A DNA stretch of 64,000 bases from Corticibacter populi. Lineage in GTDB: Bacteria; Pseudomonadota; Gammaproteobacteria; Burkholderiales; Burkholderiaceae_C. Every line of letters begins with the position of its first letter. Within the stretch, counting starts at the first letter, position 1. Under the pieces are notes generated by a model that saw only the letters and a program-made list of their open reading frames with translations, did no database searches and was not told where the DNA came from. The translations under genes and the position numbers were made by a program. The stretch is taken from contig NZ_SGWR01000001.1 of NCBI RefSeq assembly GCF_004217315.1, forward strand, positions 62,001-126,000. Reading direction: 5' to 3'. Below are positions 46,599-56,380 of the stretch, piece after piece.

Positions 46599-47273
46599 AT
46601 GGCACAGCATTACGATTTACAAGAGCAGGAACAACTGGCCACGATCAAGCATTTCTGGCAGCGCTGGGGCACCTTGCTGAGCACGGTGGTGGTGCTGTTG
46701 TTTGCCGCGTTCGCCGGCTTCAACGGCTATCAGTACTGGAAGGCGCGCCAATCCGGCGCGGCAGCGGTGCTGTTCGACCAGGTGCAACTGGCCACCGTGC
46801 AGAACCAGCGCGACGCTGCGCTGCAAAGCCTGGACGTGCTGCAAAAGAGCTACGGCAAGACCGTGCAGGCCGGCCAGGCATCGTTGCTGGCGGGCAAGTA
46901 CCTGGCCGATCAGCAGGACTGGGCGGCGGCGGCGCAGGCCTTCGAATGGGTGCGGGCCAATGCCGGTGACCCTGGCTTCAAGGCGCTGGCGGCGCTGCAC
47001 CAGTCTGCTGTGCAGATCGAGCAGCAGCAATGGGATGCGGCGCTCGCCACCCTCGACGGTTATGCCTTCCCGGCGGAGTTCCGGGGACTCAAGGAGGACC
47101 GCCGTGGCGACGTCCTGCAGCAGCAGGGCAAGACCGAGCAGGCCATTGCGGCCTACAACGCGGCCTATGAGGCGCTGGATGCGTGGTCGCCGTACCGCGT
47201 AGTGGTCGAGAGCAAGCTCAATGCCCTGGGACAGCAGCCCAAGGCACGGCCGGCCGGCGCCGCCGGGGCCTGA
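46599..47273 (+). CDS. yfgM: YfgM-like tetratricopeptide protein (Sec/BamB-associated)
   Basis: This 224-residue protein has a short cytoplasmic N-terminus, one membrane helix (about 29-47) and a periplasmic TPR-like domain. The EQEQLATIKHFWQRWGTLL start is typical of the YfgM/Tetratricopeptide_9-type family. E. coli YfgM interacts with SecYEG and periplasmic chaperones. It sits between hisS and bamB as in most proteobacteria. The 189 bp after hisS are GC-rich and repeat-like but hold no supported feature. Confidence 0.9.
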   Translation: MAQHYDLQEQEQLATIKHFWQRWGTLLSTVVVLLFAAFAGFNGYQYWKARQSGAAAVLFDQVQLATVQNQRDAALQSLDVLQKSYGKTVQAGQASLLAGKYLADQQDWAAAAQAFEWVRANAGDPGFKALAALHQSAVQIEQQQWDAALATLDGYAFPAEFRGLKEDRRGDVLQQQGKTEQAIAAYNAAYEALDAWSPYRVVVESKLNALGQQPKARPAGAAGA

Positions 47274-47307
47274 TCGCATCAACGAATTTTCAGTGAAGGA
47301 TTGCATC

Positions 47308-48483
47308 GTGCCCATGCCAAGCGAAAAGTTCACCCCAGCCCGGCGCAGCGCCATCCGTGCGGCCGTTCGCCTGCTGGCAGCCGGTGCCGTGGCGGTCGGC
47401 CTGTCGGCCTGTTCGCTGTTCTCGAGCAACAAGACACCCGAGCCCAAGCCACTCGAACCCAATGTGGCCTTGTTTGCCGTCAGCCAGGTCTGGACCCACC
47501 AGATCGGCGCGCTCGGAGACATCCGCCTGACGCCGCTGGTGCGCGACGCCGATGTGACGCTGGCCACCGGCAATGGCACGGTGGTCGGCCTGCATGGCAT
47601 CACCGGCGAGGAACTCTGGCGCGTCAACCTCGGCGAGCGGCTCACCGCCGGCGTGGGCGGCGATGGCCGCACCTATGCCGTGGTTTCGGTCCAGAACGAG
47701 GTGATCGCCCTGCGCGATGGCCAGGAACTCTGGCGCCATCGCCTGCCGGCGCGCTCGTACACGGCACCGCTGGTGGCTGGCGGCCGGGTCTTCGTGCTGA
47801 CCGCCGACCGCTCGGTGCTGGCCCTGGATGCGGACAATGGCGCGCAGATCTGGTTGCGCGAGAACAATGACGAGGCGCTGGCGCTGCAGCAGTCGATCCT
47901 GATGACGGCGGTGCGCGATACGCTGGTGGTCGGCTACTCCGGGCGCATGGTTGGCCTCAATCCCGACTCCGGTTCGATCCGCTGGGAGGCGCCGTTGGCC
48001 ATCCCGCGCGGCACCAATGACATCGAGCGGCTGGTCGATCTGGTTGGCAGCTTCTCGCGTGAAGGCGAAAACCTGTGCGCTCAGGCCTTCCAGACCGCGA
48101 TCGGCTGCGTCGACGCGCGCTCGGGCGGCACGCGCTGGACGCAGCGCCTCAATGGCGCCGTGGGCGTTGGCGGCAATGCGGATGCGGTCTTCAGCGTCGA
48201 GACCAATGGCCGCCTGCAGGCCTGGCAGCGCGGCGATGGCAAGAACCTCTGGCTGAGCGATCGCCTGCAGTACCGCCGGCTGAGCGCGCCCCTGGTGCTG
48301 GGCCGCGCCGTGGTGGTGGGTGATTCCACCGGTCTGCTGCATTTGCTCGAGACCAGTGATGGCTCGCCGCTCAATCGCTTCCAGACCAACAGCTCCGGCA
48401 TCTCCGTTGCCCCGTTCCATGCGGGCAACACCCTGATCGCGGTCACCAATAATGGTGCCGTCTACGGCTTCCGTCCCGACTGA
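47308..48483 (+). CDS. bamB: Outer membrane assembly lipoprotein BamB
   Basis: This 391-residue lipoprotein has a signal peptide with lipobox LSAC (cysteine at about 35) and an eight-bladed PQQ-like beta-propeller, visible as repeated ALDADNG.I.W-type segments. BamB helps BamA insert outer-membrane proteins. GTG 47308 follows GAAGGA at 7-nt spacing; ATG 47314 two codons later is equally possible. It lies between yfgM and der. Confidence 0.94.
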   Translation: MPMPSEKFTPARRSAIRAAVRLLAAGAVAVGLSACSLFSSNKTPEPKPLEPNVALFAVSQVWTHQIGALGDIRLTPLVRDADVTLATGNGTVVGLHGITGEELWRVNLGERLTAGVGGDGRTYAVVSVQNEVIALRDGQELWRHRLPARSYTAPLVAGGRVFVLTADRSVLALDADNGAQIWLRENNDEALALQQSILMTAVRDTLVVGYSGRMVGLNPDSGSIRWEAPLAIPRGTNDIERLVDLVGSFSREGENLCAQAFQTAIGCVDARSGGTRWTQRLNGAVGVGGNADAVFSVETNGRLQAWQRGDGKNLWLSDRLQYRRLSAPLVLGRAVVVGDSTGLLHLLETSDGSPLNRFQTNSSGISVAPFHAGNTLIAVTNNGAVYGFRPD

Positions 48484-48515
48484 GGGATTTCGGCAGCCCA
48501 TCGAAAGCAGCATCC

Positions 48516-49856
48516 ATGATCCCGGTCATCGCCCTGGTGGGGCGCCCCAATGTGGGCAAGTCCACCCTGTTCAACCGCCTCACGCGCACGCGCGAGGCCA
48601 TCGTGGCCGATTTTTCCGGGCTCACCCGTGACCGCCATTACGGCACCGCCAAGCTGGGCAAGCGCCAGTTCATCGTGGTCGATACCGGGGGCCTCGAGGA
48701 CAGCGCCGAGGGCGCGATTTTCGAGAAGATGGCCAGCCAGACGCTGCAGGCCATTGCCGAGGCCGATCTGGTGCTCTTCATGGTGGACGCGCGTGCCGGC
48801 CTCTCGGCACAGGACCAGGAAATCGGCCGCTACCTGCGCAAGATCGGCAAGCGCACGCTGATCATCGCCAACAAGGCCGAAGGCATGAAGGACAGCCTGC
48901 ACCTCGCCGAGTTCTACGAACTGGGCCTGGGCGAGGTGTATGCGGTCTCGGCCGCTCATGGACAGGGCGTGCGCGAATTGCTGGAACTGGCCGCAGCTGA
49001 GCTGCCCGCCGTTCCGGAGCCCGATGCCGATGCCGAGGAAGACGAGGACCAGCCGATTCGCATTGCTGTGGCAGGGCGCCCCAATGCGGGCAAATCGACG
49101 CTGATCAACGCCTGGCTGGGTGAGGAGCGGCTGGTCACCTTCGATATGCCAGGTACCACGCGGGATGCGATCCGCGTGCCTTTCGAGAAAAATGGCCGGC
49201 GCTACGAGTTGATTGATACCGCAGGGCTGCGCCGCAAGGGCAAGGTGTTCGAGTCGATCGAGAAGTTCTCGGTGGTCAAGACCCTGCAGGCCATCGAAGG
49301 CGCGCACGTGGTGGTGCTGGTGCTCGACGGCACGCAGGGCGTGACCGACCAGGACGCACACATCGCCGGCTACGCGCTGGAGTCGGGCCGCGCGGTGGTG
49401 GTGGCCATCAACAAATGGGATGCGCTCGACCGCTACCAGCGCGAGCAGCTGGCGCGCTCGCTGGAACTGCGGCTGGCCTTCATGCGTTTTGCGCCCGTCA
49501 AGCACATCTCGGCGCTGCGGCGCCAGGGCCTGGAGCCACTCTGGAAGGCCATGGGCGCGGCCTACGACGCAGCCACCCGCAAGATGCCGACGGCCAAGCT
49601 CACGCGCCTGCTGCAGGAGGCCGTGCAGTACCAGGCGCCGCGCAAGAGCGGCATGTTCCGCCCGAAGCCGCGCTATGCCCACCAAGGGGGGATGAACCCG
49701 CCGGTGATCGTGATCCACGGCAATTCGCTCGACCACGTCGGCCACGCCTACCAGCGCTTTCTCGAAGGGTGGTTCCGCAAGGCCTTCAAGCTCGATGGCA
49801 CACCGCTGCGCATCGAGTTCCGCACCTCCGACAATCCCTATTCGCACAAGGATTGA
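48516..49856 (+). CDS. der: Ribosome biogenesis GTPase Der (EngA)
   Basis: This 446-residue protein has two tandem GTPase domains, with P-loops GRPNVGKST (about 9-17) and GRPNAGKST (about 187-195), and a C-terminal KH-like domain. Der is essential for 50S subunit assembly. The stretch between the domains is acidic ([10 protein letters not shown]). It starts 33 bp after bamB. Confidence 0.97.
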   Translation: MIPVIALVGRPNVGKSTLFNRLTRTREAIVADFSGLTRDRHYGTAKLGKRQFIVVDTGGLEDSAEGAIFEKMASQTLQAIAEADLVLFMVDARAGLSAQDQEIGRYLRKIGKRTLIIANKAEGMKDSLHLAEFYELGLGEVYAVSAAHGQGVRELLELAAAELPAVPEPDADAEEDEDQPIRIAVAGRPNAGKSTLINAWLGEERLVTFDMPGTTRDAIRVPFEKNGRRYELIDTAGLRRKGKVFESIEKFSVVKTLQAIEGAHVVVLVLDGTQGVTDQDAHIAGYALESGRAVVVAINKWDALDRYQREQLARSLELRLAFMRFAPVKHISALRRQGLEPLWKAMGAAYDAATRKMPTAKLTRLLQEAVQYQAPRKSGMFRPKPRYAHQGGMNPPVIVIHGNSLDHVGHAYQRFLEGWFRKAFKLDGTPLRIEFRTSDNPYSHKD

Positions 49857-50015
49857 AGGTGTCGCGGCCGGTCCGCCTGGAGTTCGGCTGCCACGCATCG
49901 CAGTGCCCGGGACGGAAAATTCGTCCATCCATTGCATAAGGTTTTCCCGGGGGGGCGCGCGGCTGTGTTAAGGTTGCGCGCTTCTGAACAACAATACGCA
50001 ACACGGAGTTATATC

Positions 50016-50273
50016 GTGAGCAACAAAGGCCAACTGCTGCAGGATCCGTTTCTCAATGCCCTGCGGCGTGAACACATCCCCGTCTCCATCTATCTCGTCA
50101 ACGGCATCAAGCTGCAGGGGCAGATCGAGTCCTTCGACCAGTACGTGGTGCTGCTGCGCAATACCGTCACGCAAATGGTCTACAAGCACGCCATTTCCAC
50201 CATCGTGCCGGCCCGCCCGGTCAACTTTGCCACTGCGGGTGCAGAGTCCCAAGGGGACAAGCCCGCCGAGTGA
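50016..50273 (+). CDS. hfq: RNA chaperone Hfq
   Basis: This 85-residue protein forms the hexamer that pairs small RNAs with mRNAs. The Sm1 motif ([20 protein letters not shown]) and Sm2 motif ([12 protein letters not shown]) are intact. It starts at GTG with ACGGAG upstream; this start gives the standard SNKGQ N-terminus. It lies between der and hflX, the conserved position. Confidence 0.97.
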   Translation: MSNKGQLLQDPFLNALRREHIPVSIYLVNGIKLQGQIESFDQYVVLLRNTVTQMVYKHAISTIVPARPVNFATAGAESQGDKPAE

Positions 50274-50307
50274 TATCGTGCCAGCCGGTTGGCGGACGGC
50301 CGGGATG

Positions 50308-50329
50308 GCCGGCGCCATACCGGCTTTTT
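50308..50329 (+). terminator. Intrinsic terminator after hfq
   Basis: A 5-bp stem (GCCGG/CCGGC) with a 7-nt loop is followed by TTTTT. Extra upstream GC-rich pairing could lengthen it. hflX starts about 200 bp later, so the terminator may be partial. Confidence 0.65.
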
Positions 50330-50524
50330 CATGGGGGCAAGGCCTCGTTCATGCCGGAGCCCCGCGCCGGCCGGCTTCTTCTCGGCGCAGTCGTGCCCTC
50401 CTGTATTGCTTCCGCACAGTTCACTGTTGCAAGCCGGGCGCCGCATGCCGCGTGACGACATGCGATTGGTCTTGCCGATCGCGCATCATTCTCACCCCTC
50501 TCTACCGTTCACCTCGACTTCGCA

Positions 50525-51700
50525 TTGACTTACACGACCGACTCCGTCTCGACTGAACCCGCTCCGGTATTGTTGGTGGGCGTGGATTTCGGCCATGCCC
50601 ATTTCGACCATGAACTCGAGGAGTTAGGCCTGCTGGCGGAGACCGCCGGCCTGCAACCGGTCGAGCGGATCATCGTCAAGCGGAAGGTGCCGGACCCGGC
50701 GCTCTTCATCGGTAGCGGCAAGGTCGAGGAGATCGCGGCGCTGGTGCAAGGCCATGGCGCCAGCGAAGTGATCTTCGATCAGGCGCTCAGTCCCGCGCAG
50801 CAGCGCAACCTGGAGCGCGAACTGAAGGTGGCGGTTTACGACCGCACTTTCCTGATCCTGGAGATCTTCGCCCAGCGCGCACGCAGCCACGAGGGCAAGC
50901 TGCAGGTGGAACTGGCGCGGCTGCAATACCTCAGCACCCGCCTGGTGCGGCGCTGGTCCCACTTGGAGCGCCAGCGCGGCGGCATCGGCGCGCGCGGCGG
51001 CCCTGGCGAGACGCAGATCGAGCTGGACCGCCGCATGATCGGCGACGCCATCAAGCGTGTGCGCGAGCGCCTCGTGAAGGTGAAGAAGCAGCGCGGCACG
51101 CAGCGCCGCCAGCGCCAGCGCAACCAGGTGTTCAACATCTCGCTGGTGGGCTACACCAACGCGGGCAAGTCCTCGCTCTTCAATGCGCTGGTCAAGGCGC
51201 GGGCCTATTCGGCCGACCAGCTCTTCGCCACGCTGGATACGACGACGCGGCAGATGTACCTGCAGGAGGCCGGCACCATGGTGTCGCTCTCGGATACGGT
51301 GGGCTTCATCCGCGATCTGCCGCACGGGCTGGTCGAAGCCTTCCAGGCCACGCTGCAGGAGGCCGTCGATGCCGATCTGCTGCTGCATGTGGTCGATGCC
51401 GCCAATCCGAATTTCCCGGAGCAGATAGGGCAGGTCATGCGGGTGCTCGAGGAGATCGACGCCGCGCAGATCCCGCAGGTGCTGGTGTTCAACAAGATCG
51501 ACAAGCTCGATGACCAGCAACGTCCGCTGCGCCAGCTCGATCACATGGAAGTCCAAGGGCGGCAGCTGCCACGCGTCTTCATCAGCGCGCAAAGCGGCGA
51601 AGGGCTTGACGCCCTGCGCCAGTTCCTCGCCCAATGGGTGCTCGAGCACCGACAATTACCTGACGCAGAACCTCAAATTAGCCCCGAAATATCCGACTAG
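50525..51700 (+). CDS. hflX: Ribosome-associated GTPase HflX
   Basis: This 391-residue protein has an N-terminal HflX domain, a coiled stretch with the GGIGARGGPGETQIELDRR hallmark and a GTPase domain with P-loop GYTNAGKSS (about 209-217) and NKIDK (about 330). HflX splits stalled or heat-damaged ribosomes. The best start is TTG 50525, which has no strong ribosome-binding site, so the true N-terminus is uncertain. Downstream hflK follows after 108 bp. Confidence 0.94.
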   Translation: MTYTTDSVSTEPAPVLLVGVDFGHAHFDHELEELGLLAETAGLQPVERIIVKRKVPDPALFIGSGKVEEIAALVQGHGASEVIFDQALSPAQQRNLERELKVAVYDRTFLILEIFAQRARSHEGKLQVELARLQYLSTRLVRRWSHLERQRGGIGARGGPGETQIELDRRMIGDAIKRVRERLVKVKKQRGTQRRQRQRNQVFNISLVGYTNAGKSSLFNALVKARAYSADQLFATLDTTTRQMYLQEAGTMVSLSDTVGFIRDLPHGLVEAFQATLQEAVDADLLLHVVDAANPNFPEQIGQVMRVLEEIDAAQIPQVLVFNKIDKLDDQQRPLRQLDHMEVQGRQLPRVFISAQSGEGLDALRQFLAQWVLEHRQLPDAEPQISPEISD

Positions 51701-51808
51701 GCCGTGAGTTGGGCACAATCGGGCCTGCTGCCCGGCCCGCATCCGCCTGCCCGGCTCCTGGGGGAATACATTCCATCGACACCGACATCGACAGACGAGA
51801 CAAAGCGA

Positions 51809-53242
51809 ATGACTGCTTCCACACATGGCCGGGCCATGACGCGTTTCCTGCAAGGCCTGCGCGCCTTGTTCAACCTCAATGATCCGGGGTGGGGGCGCGA
51901 TGCCGGCACACGTCCGGGCTCCGGCAACGATCAGGATCAGGGCAGCGATGCCGGCAAGCCGCCGCAGCCGCCCGCGAATCCGCCCGAACCCGAGCGCAGG
52001 CCTGCGGCGCCGCAACAGCGACCCCAGGAGGGCCAGAACCCGCCCGATCTGGATGAGCTCTGGGGAGACCTCAACCGCAAGCTCTCGAACATGTTCGGCG
52101 GCAAGGGCGGTGGCCGGGGCCAGCGGCCGCCCGGGGGGGGCAATCGCGGCGGCTTTCCCGGTGGCATTCGTCCGCCGGCGCTCAGCGGCGGGCTGATCGG
52201 TCTGGTCGCCGGCATTCTGCTGGCGCTGTGGCTGGCCTCGGGCTTCTTCATCGTGCAGGAAGGCTACCAGGCGGTGGTCACGCGCTTCGGCAAGTTCGAC
52301 CGTACCGTCAGCGCCGGCCTGAACTACCGCTTTCCGGCGCCGATCGAGCGCCACGAGTCGGTGCTGGTCACGCAGATCCAGTCGGTGGACATCGGCAATG
52401 ACCGCATCATCCAGGAAACCGGCCTGAACCACTACGCCATGCTCACCGAGGACGAGAACATCGTCGAAGTGCGCTTTGCCGTGCAGTACCGCCTGAGCGA
52501 TGCGCGCGCCTGGCTGTTCGAGACGCAGGATCCGCGCCTGGCCGTCATCACGGCGGCCGAGACGGCGGTGCGCGAGGTGGTCGGCAAGATGAAGATGGAC
52601 AACGTGCTCGCTGGCGAGCGCGACCAGATCGCACCGCGCGTGCGTGAGCTGATGCAGGTCATCCTCGACCGCTACAAGGTGGGTGTCGAGGTGGTGGCCA
52701 TCAACATGCAGCAAAGTGGCGTGCGCCCGCCCGAGCAGGTGCGTGACGCCTTCGACGACGTGCTGCGCGCCGACCAGGAGCGCGAGCGGGCCAAGAACGA
52801 GGCCGAGGCCTATGCCAACAACGTGATCCCGCGCGCCGTCGGCGAGGCCTCGCGGATCCGCGAGGAAGCGCTGGCCTACAAGGATCGGGTGCTGGCTCAG
52901 GCCGAAGGCGATTCCGAGCGTTTCGATGCCGTGTACGTGGAATACCAGAAAGCCCCGGTCGTCACGCGCGAGCGTCTGTACCTGGAGACCATGGAAGAGG
53001 TCTATCGCAACAGCAATAAGGTATTGGTCGACTCGAACAATGGTTCCAGCCTGATGTACCTTCCACTGGACAAGCTGCTGGAGCAGTCGGGCGGCGCCCG
53101 CACACCAGCGGTGCAAAACAACCCGGCCGGTGGCAATGCCGCCGCGGCCAGCCAGGCCGCGCAAAGCCAGCAAGGCAGCACCACCAGCACGGGCACCAGC
53201 GACAGCAGCGGTTTGCGCCGTCCCAGCCGCGACGGGCGCTAA
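51809..53242 (+). CDS. hflK: FtsH protease regulator HflK
   Basis: This 477-residue protein has a glycine/proline-rich cytoplasmic leader, one membrane helix (about 127-148), and a SPFH/prohibitin domain (for example YQAVVTRFGKFDRTVSAGLNYRFP, read in parts). HflK and HflC form a large cage around FtsH. The C-terminal tail is rich in Ala, Gln, Ser and Thr. ATG 51809 is used; ATG 51836 is nine codons later and also possible. Confidence 0.95.
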   Translation: MTASTHGRAMTRFLQGLRALFNLNDPGWGRDAGTRPGSGNDQDQGSDAGKPPQPPANPPEPERRPAAPQQRPQEGQNPPDLDELWGDLNRKLSNMFGGKGGGRGQRPPGGGNRGGFPGGIRPPALSGGLIGLVAGILLALWLASGFFIVQEGYQAVVTRFGKFDRTVSAGLNYRFPAPIERHESVLVTQIQSVDIGNDRIIQETGLNHYAMLTEDENIVEVRFAVQYRLSDARAWLFETQDPRLAVITAAETAVREVVGKMKMDNVLAGERDQIAPRVRELMQVILDRYKVGVEVVAINMQQSGVRPPEQVRDAFDDVLRADQERERAKNEAEAYANNVIPRAVGEASRIREEALAYKDRVLAQAEGDSERFDAVYVEYQKAPVVTRERLYLETMEEVYRNSNKVLVDSNNGSSLMYLPLDKLLEQSGGARTPAVQNNPAGGNAAAASQAAQSQQGSTTSTGTSDSSGLRRPSRDGR

Positions 53243-53263
53243 TCGGACAAGAGGGAAAGAGAC

Positions 53264-54157
53264 ATGAACCGTACCGGATTTTGGACCGTGCTGCTGCTGA
53301 TCGTCTTGGCAGTGGTCAGTTCCTTGATGTTCGTGGTGGACCAGCGCAAGTTTGGCGTGGTCTACCAGCTCAGTGAGATCAAGCGCGTGGTCGACCAGCC
53401 AGGACTGCATTTCAAGTTCCTGCCGGCGCCGCTGCAGACCGTGAGCTACCTCGACAAGCGCCTTCTGATGCTGGAAAGCCAGGTCACCGAGCCTTCGCTG
53501 ACGGCTGAGAAGCAATGGGTGGTGATCGACTGGTATGTGCGCTGGCGCATCGTCGAGCCGTCGACCTATATCCGCAACGTCGGCCGCACCGAGGCCGCTG
53601 GCGCGGCGCAACTGAGCCGCGTGGTGCGCAGCGCTTTCCAGGAGGAGGTCAACCGCCGCACCGTGCGCGAGCTGCTCTCGGAGAAGCGCGAGTCGCTGAT
53701 GGCCGACGTCAAGCAGAAGCTGCAGGACAGCGTCACCGGTGGTGCGCGGCCCTGGGGCATCGAGATCGCCGATGTCCGCATCACCCGCGTCGACTACTCC
53801 AAGGCCATCACCGAGTCGGTCTTCACCCGCATGAAGGCCGAGCGTACTCGCGTGGCCAATGAACTGCGCGCCACCGGCCATGCCGAGGGCGAGCGCATTC
53901 GCGCCGATGCCGATCGCCAGCGCACCGTGACACTGGCCAATGCCTACAAGGAGTCGCAACAGATCCGCGCCGAGGGTGACAGCGCCTCCAACCGCGTCTA
54001 TGCGCAGGCTTATGGCCGCGACCCGCAGTTCGCACAGTTCTATCGCAGCCTCGAGGCCTATCGCAACAGCCTGGGACTCAGCGGCGACCTGATGGTGCTC
54101 GACCCGTCCAGTTCCGAGTTCTTCAAGGCCATGCGCGGCAGCGGCGTGGCGCCCTGA
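53264..54157 (+). CDS. hflC: FtsH protease modulator HflC
   Basis: This 297-residue SPFH-domain protein has an N-terminal membrane helix (about 7-25) and the family segments FVVDQRKFGVVYQLSEIKR and RIRADADRQRTV. It partners HflK, 21 bp upstream. The operon ends here at a terminator; hisZ/purA, which often follow in this group, are absent. Confidence 0.95.
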   Translation: MNRTGFWTVLLLIVLAVVSSLMFVVDQRKFGVVYQLSEIKRVVDQPGLHFKFLPAPLQTVSYLDKRLLMLESQVTEPSLTAEKQWVVIDWYVRWRIVEPSTYIRNVGRTEAAGAAQLSRVVRSAFQEEVNRRTVRELLSEKRESLMADVKQKLQDSVTGGARPWGIEIADVRITRVDYSKAITESVFTRMKAERTRVANELRATGHAEGERIRADADRQRTVTLANAYKESQQIRAEGDSASNRVYAQAYGRDPQFAQFYRSLEAYRNSLGLSGDLMVLDPSSSEFFKAMRGSGVAP

Positions 54158-54183
54158 GAGCCGTTCGCAGCGCTGCGTTCGCA

Positions 54184-54208
54184 AATGCCGGCCCAGCGCC
54201 GGCATTTT
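54184..54208 (+). terminator. Intrinsic terminator after hflC
   Basis: A 9-bp stem (AATGCCGGC / GCCGGCATT) with a 5-nt loop ends in TTTT, 26 bp after the hflC stop. Confidence 0.85.
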
Positions 54209-54342
54209 GCTGTGCGCTGCCATGGCATTGCGGCCGTCTCGGCCATCTCGGCCATCTCGGCCATTAGTGCGACTATCGGGCATGGGCCTGGCGGGGCACC
54301 CGGCAGCGCCGCCGCGCGCGCTCCCGACCGGGACTGCTTGGC

Positions 54343-54348
54343 TATACT
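54343..54348 (+). promoter_or_regulatory. Candidate -10 element (TATACT) for the DUF2501 gene
   Basis: TATACT lies 71 bp before the start codon, after the hflC terminator. No good -35 is visible at normal spacing. Confidence 0.4.
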
Positions 54349-54419
54349 GGACGGCATGCATATGGCAGGCCGGCTGTCTGGCCGGCGTGACACACCCCAA
54401 GTTTATTCAGGAGTTCGAC

Positions 54420-55058
54420 ATGAGCATTCATTCCATTCCCACGCGGCTGGTCCGTTTGAGCGCACTGGCCGTGTTGCTGGCTGCTGGGGCCGGTCATGCG
54501 TCCGGCGAATCGCTGAGCGAGCGGCTCAAGGCGCGGGCCGGCAGCGAGTTGGCCGGTACGTCCTCCGGGACCAGCAGTTCGACGGCAGCACCGCAGCGCA
54601 GCAATGGTGCTGCCAGTCAGGCGCTGAAGGGACTGACGGGGCAGAGCAGCAGCGGCAGTGCCGCGACCACCACGCAGCCGGCCGGTGGTGCCGCATCGCT
54701 GCTGGGCGGCGGCACGGCTGGCGCGCTCGGCGGCAGCGCATTGGGGGCTTCGGCGCTGGGCGGACTCGGTCTGCCCAGCCTGGCCGGCGGCTCCGCGGGC
54801 AATGTTGCCGGCGTGCTCGAATACTGTGTCAAGAACAACTATCTGAAGCAGGCCAACGCCAGTGCCATCAAGGACCGGCTGCTTGGCAAGGCCGGCCTGT
54901 CCAGCACCCAGCCCGAGCAGGACGGCGGCTACGCCAGTGGCCTCGGTGGCGTTCTGTCGGGCGGTGACGGCAAGAGCTTCAACCTCAGCAGCATCCAGGA
55001 CAATGTCAAGGAAAAGGCTTGCGACTACGTGCTGGAGAACGCGTCCTCGCTGCTTTGA
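54420..55058 (+). CDS. DUF2501 protein (YjjA-like), secreted
   Basis: This 212-residue protein has a signal peptide (cleavage near residue 27), a low-complexity Ser/Gly/Ala/Thr middle and a conserved C-terminal half with EYCVKNNYLKQANASAIKDRLLGK and KACDYVLENASSLL segments (read in parts). The two cysteines in EYCVKN and KACDYV match the DUF2501/YjjA family, whose function is unknown. CAGGAG precedes the ATG. It is a single-gene unit behind its own promoter. Confidence 0.85.
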   Translation: MSIHSIPTRLVRLSALAVLLAAGAGHASGESLSERLKARAGSELAGTSSGTSSSTAAPQRSNGAASQALKGLTGQSSSGSAATTTQPAGGAASLLGGGTAGALGGSALGASALGGLGLPSLAGGSAGNVAGVLEYCVKNNYLKQANASAIKDRLLGKAGLSSTQPEQDGGYASGLGGVLSGGDGKSFNLSSIQDNVKEKACDYVLENASSLL

Positions 55059-55130
55059 CCCATTGGCTTTTGGGGCGTGGGATGCGCTCCATGCGCCGTG
55101 GGCTGAACAGTCGCTGCTGACGCCGATGCA

Positions 55131-55607
55131 TCAGCAGCGCGCCGCTTGCCAGCGGTACAGTAGTTGGCCGGCCAGCAGTGCCGGCAGGAAAGTCGCGGCT
55201 TCCGGGTTGGCAAAGGCCAATGAGGCGATGGCGGGGCCAGGGCAGTAGCCGGCAAGCCCCCAGCCGATGCCGAACAGGGCTGTGCCGGTGAGCAGCGGCG
55301 CATCGATGCAGCCGCGTGGCGGCAGGTGAAAGGCATCATCGAATAGCGGCGCGGGGCGGCTCAGCACCCAGCGGAACCCGACCATCGCGACGGTTGCGGC
55401 GGCGCCCAGTACCAGCAGCAGGCTGGGATCCCAGGCGCCTGCGACATCCAGGAACGCCAGCACTTTACGCGGATCGGCCATGCCGGCGATGGCGAGGCCG
55501 AGGCCGAACACGAGGCCCGAGAGCAAGCCCGCACAGAGATGCCCGATGGCCTGCCGGCGGATGGCAGCGCCGGTGGCGCCGGGCACTTTGCTTGCGTCGG
55601 CGCTCAT
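55131..55607 (-). CDS. YeeE/YedE-type transporter, second half (DUF6691)
   Basis: This 158-residue membrane protein has four helices and the FGLGLAIAGMADPRKVLAFLD and GWGLAGYCPGPAIASLAF motifs (cysteine in GYCPGP conserved). Together with the upstream partner it makes a two-gene form of the YeeE/YedE (thiosulfate/sulfur-compound) transporters. The start overlaps the partner's stop by 4 bp (ATGA). The substrate is inferred from family only. Confidence 0.88.
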   Translation of the reverse strand: MSADASKVPGATGAAIRRQAIGHLCAGLLSGLVFGLGLAIAGMADPRKVLAFLDVAGAWDPSLLLVLGAAATVAMVGFRWVLSRPAPLFDDAFHLPPRGCIDAPLLTGTALFGIGWGLAGYCPGPAIASLAFANPEAATFLPALLAGQLLYRWQAARC

Positions 55608-56044
55608 GTTGCCAGCCCCAGCACATGACGGACCAGCCAGGTGGTGGCGATCGCACAGCAGAGGAACACCGGTACGGCCACCAGCGAGCGGAGCGACAGG
55701 CGCGCCAGCCCGCAGACGCCGTGGCCGCTGGTGCAGCCACGGCCCAGCGCCGAGCCATAGCCCACCAGCAGGCCTGCCAGTGGCAGCAGCCAGACCGGCA
55801 GCGCCTGGCGCGGCGCGGGTGGCGGCGTGCCACCCCAGGCGTGCGAAAGCCCGACATACACACCGGTACCGACCACGAGACCGGCCAGGAACAGCCAGCG
55901 CCACAGTCGCTCGGGGCCAGCCAACGCGCCGCCGAGAATCCCGCTGATTCCGGCAATACGGCCATTAAGCCAGAGCAGCAGCACGCAGGCCGTACCTATC
56001 AGGGTGCCGCCGACCAGGGCGGAGATGGGGGTGAAACCGTTCAT
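55604..56044 (-). CDS. YeeE/YedE-type transporter, first half
   Basis: This 146-residue membrane protein has four helices, the NGRIAGISGILGGAL motif and the GRGCTSGHGVCGLARLS motif, in which the cysteines are those implicated in thiosulfate transport by YeeE. The start at 56044 gives a natural N-terminus; the open frame upstream is noise. It is the first gene of the pair. No sulfur-oxidation or rhodanese gene is next to it in the window. Confidence 0.88.
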   Translation of the reverse strand: MNGFTPISALVGGTLIGTACVLLLWLNGRIAGISGILGGALAGPERLWRWLFLAGLVVGTGVYVGLSHAWGGTPPPAPRQALPVWLLPLAGLLVGYGSALGRGCTSGHGVCGLARLSLRSLVAVPVFLCCAIATTWLVRHVLGLAT

Positions 56045-56380
56045 GGCGGCATCTTGCCCAGGAATCACCGGAAATGCCAGCCGCGCATGCCGTGCGTGGC
56101 GCTCTGGATGGACGGGGATGTAAGAAAAGGAAACACCATGCCAGGCAACGTGGATGCGGCCTTGGTGTGCATGAGCGGGGGAGTCGGTGGTTCCGGCCGT
56201 CTGCACAGGGGAGGAATGCGGAGCTTGGACGGGCCGCGCCGCCGGCGAGCGCGATCCGAATGGGAAAAACACGTCATGGTTTCGTCAAGTGCGCTGGCAA
56301 GAATGCGGCTCGGCCCCATGGGCCTGATGCGACTGCATCGAACCCTTGATCGATTCATTGATACAGAGAAGGTACTTGAT
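56045..56380. other. 336-bp divergent intergenic region
   Basis: This gap lies between the sulfur transporter (minus) and the nucleotidase (plus). No gene is supported. It holds one weak Pho-box-like site (56271-56288) and otherwise nothing recognised. Confidence 0.45.
56271..56288 (+). promoter_or_regulatory. Weak candidate Pho box upstream of the nucleotidase gene
   Basis: ACGTCATGGTTTCGTCAA has two GTCA half-sites in the 11-bp register of PhoB sites and matches the consensus at about 10 of 18 positions. It lies about 93 bp before a phosphatase gene, a likely Pho regulon member. The match is much weaker than the one before ppk. Confidence 0.3.
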
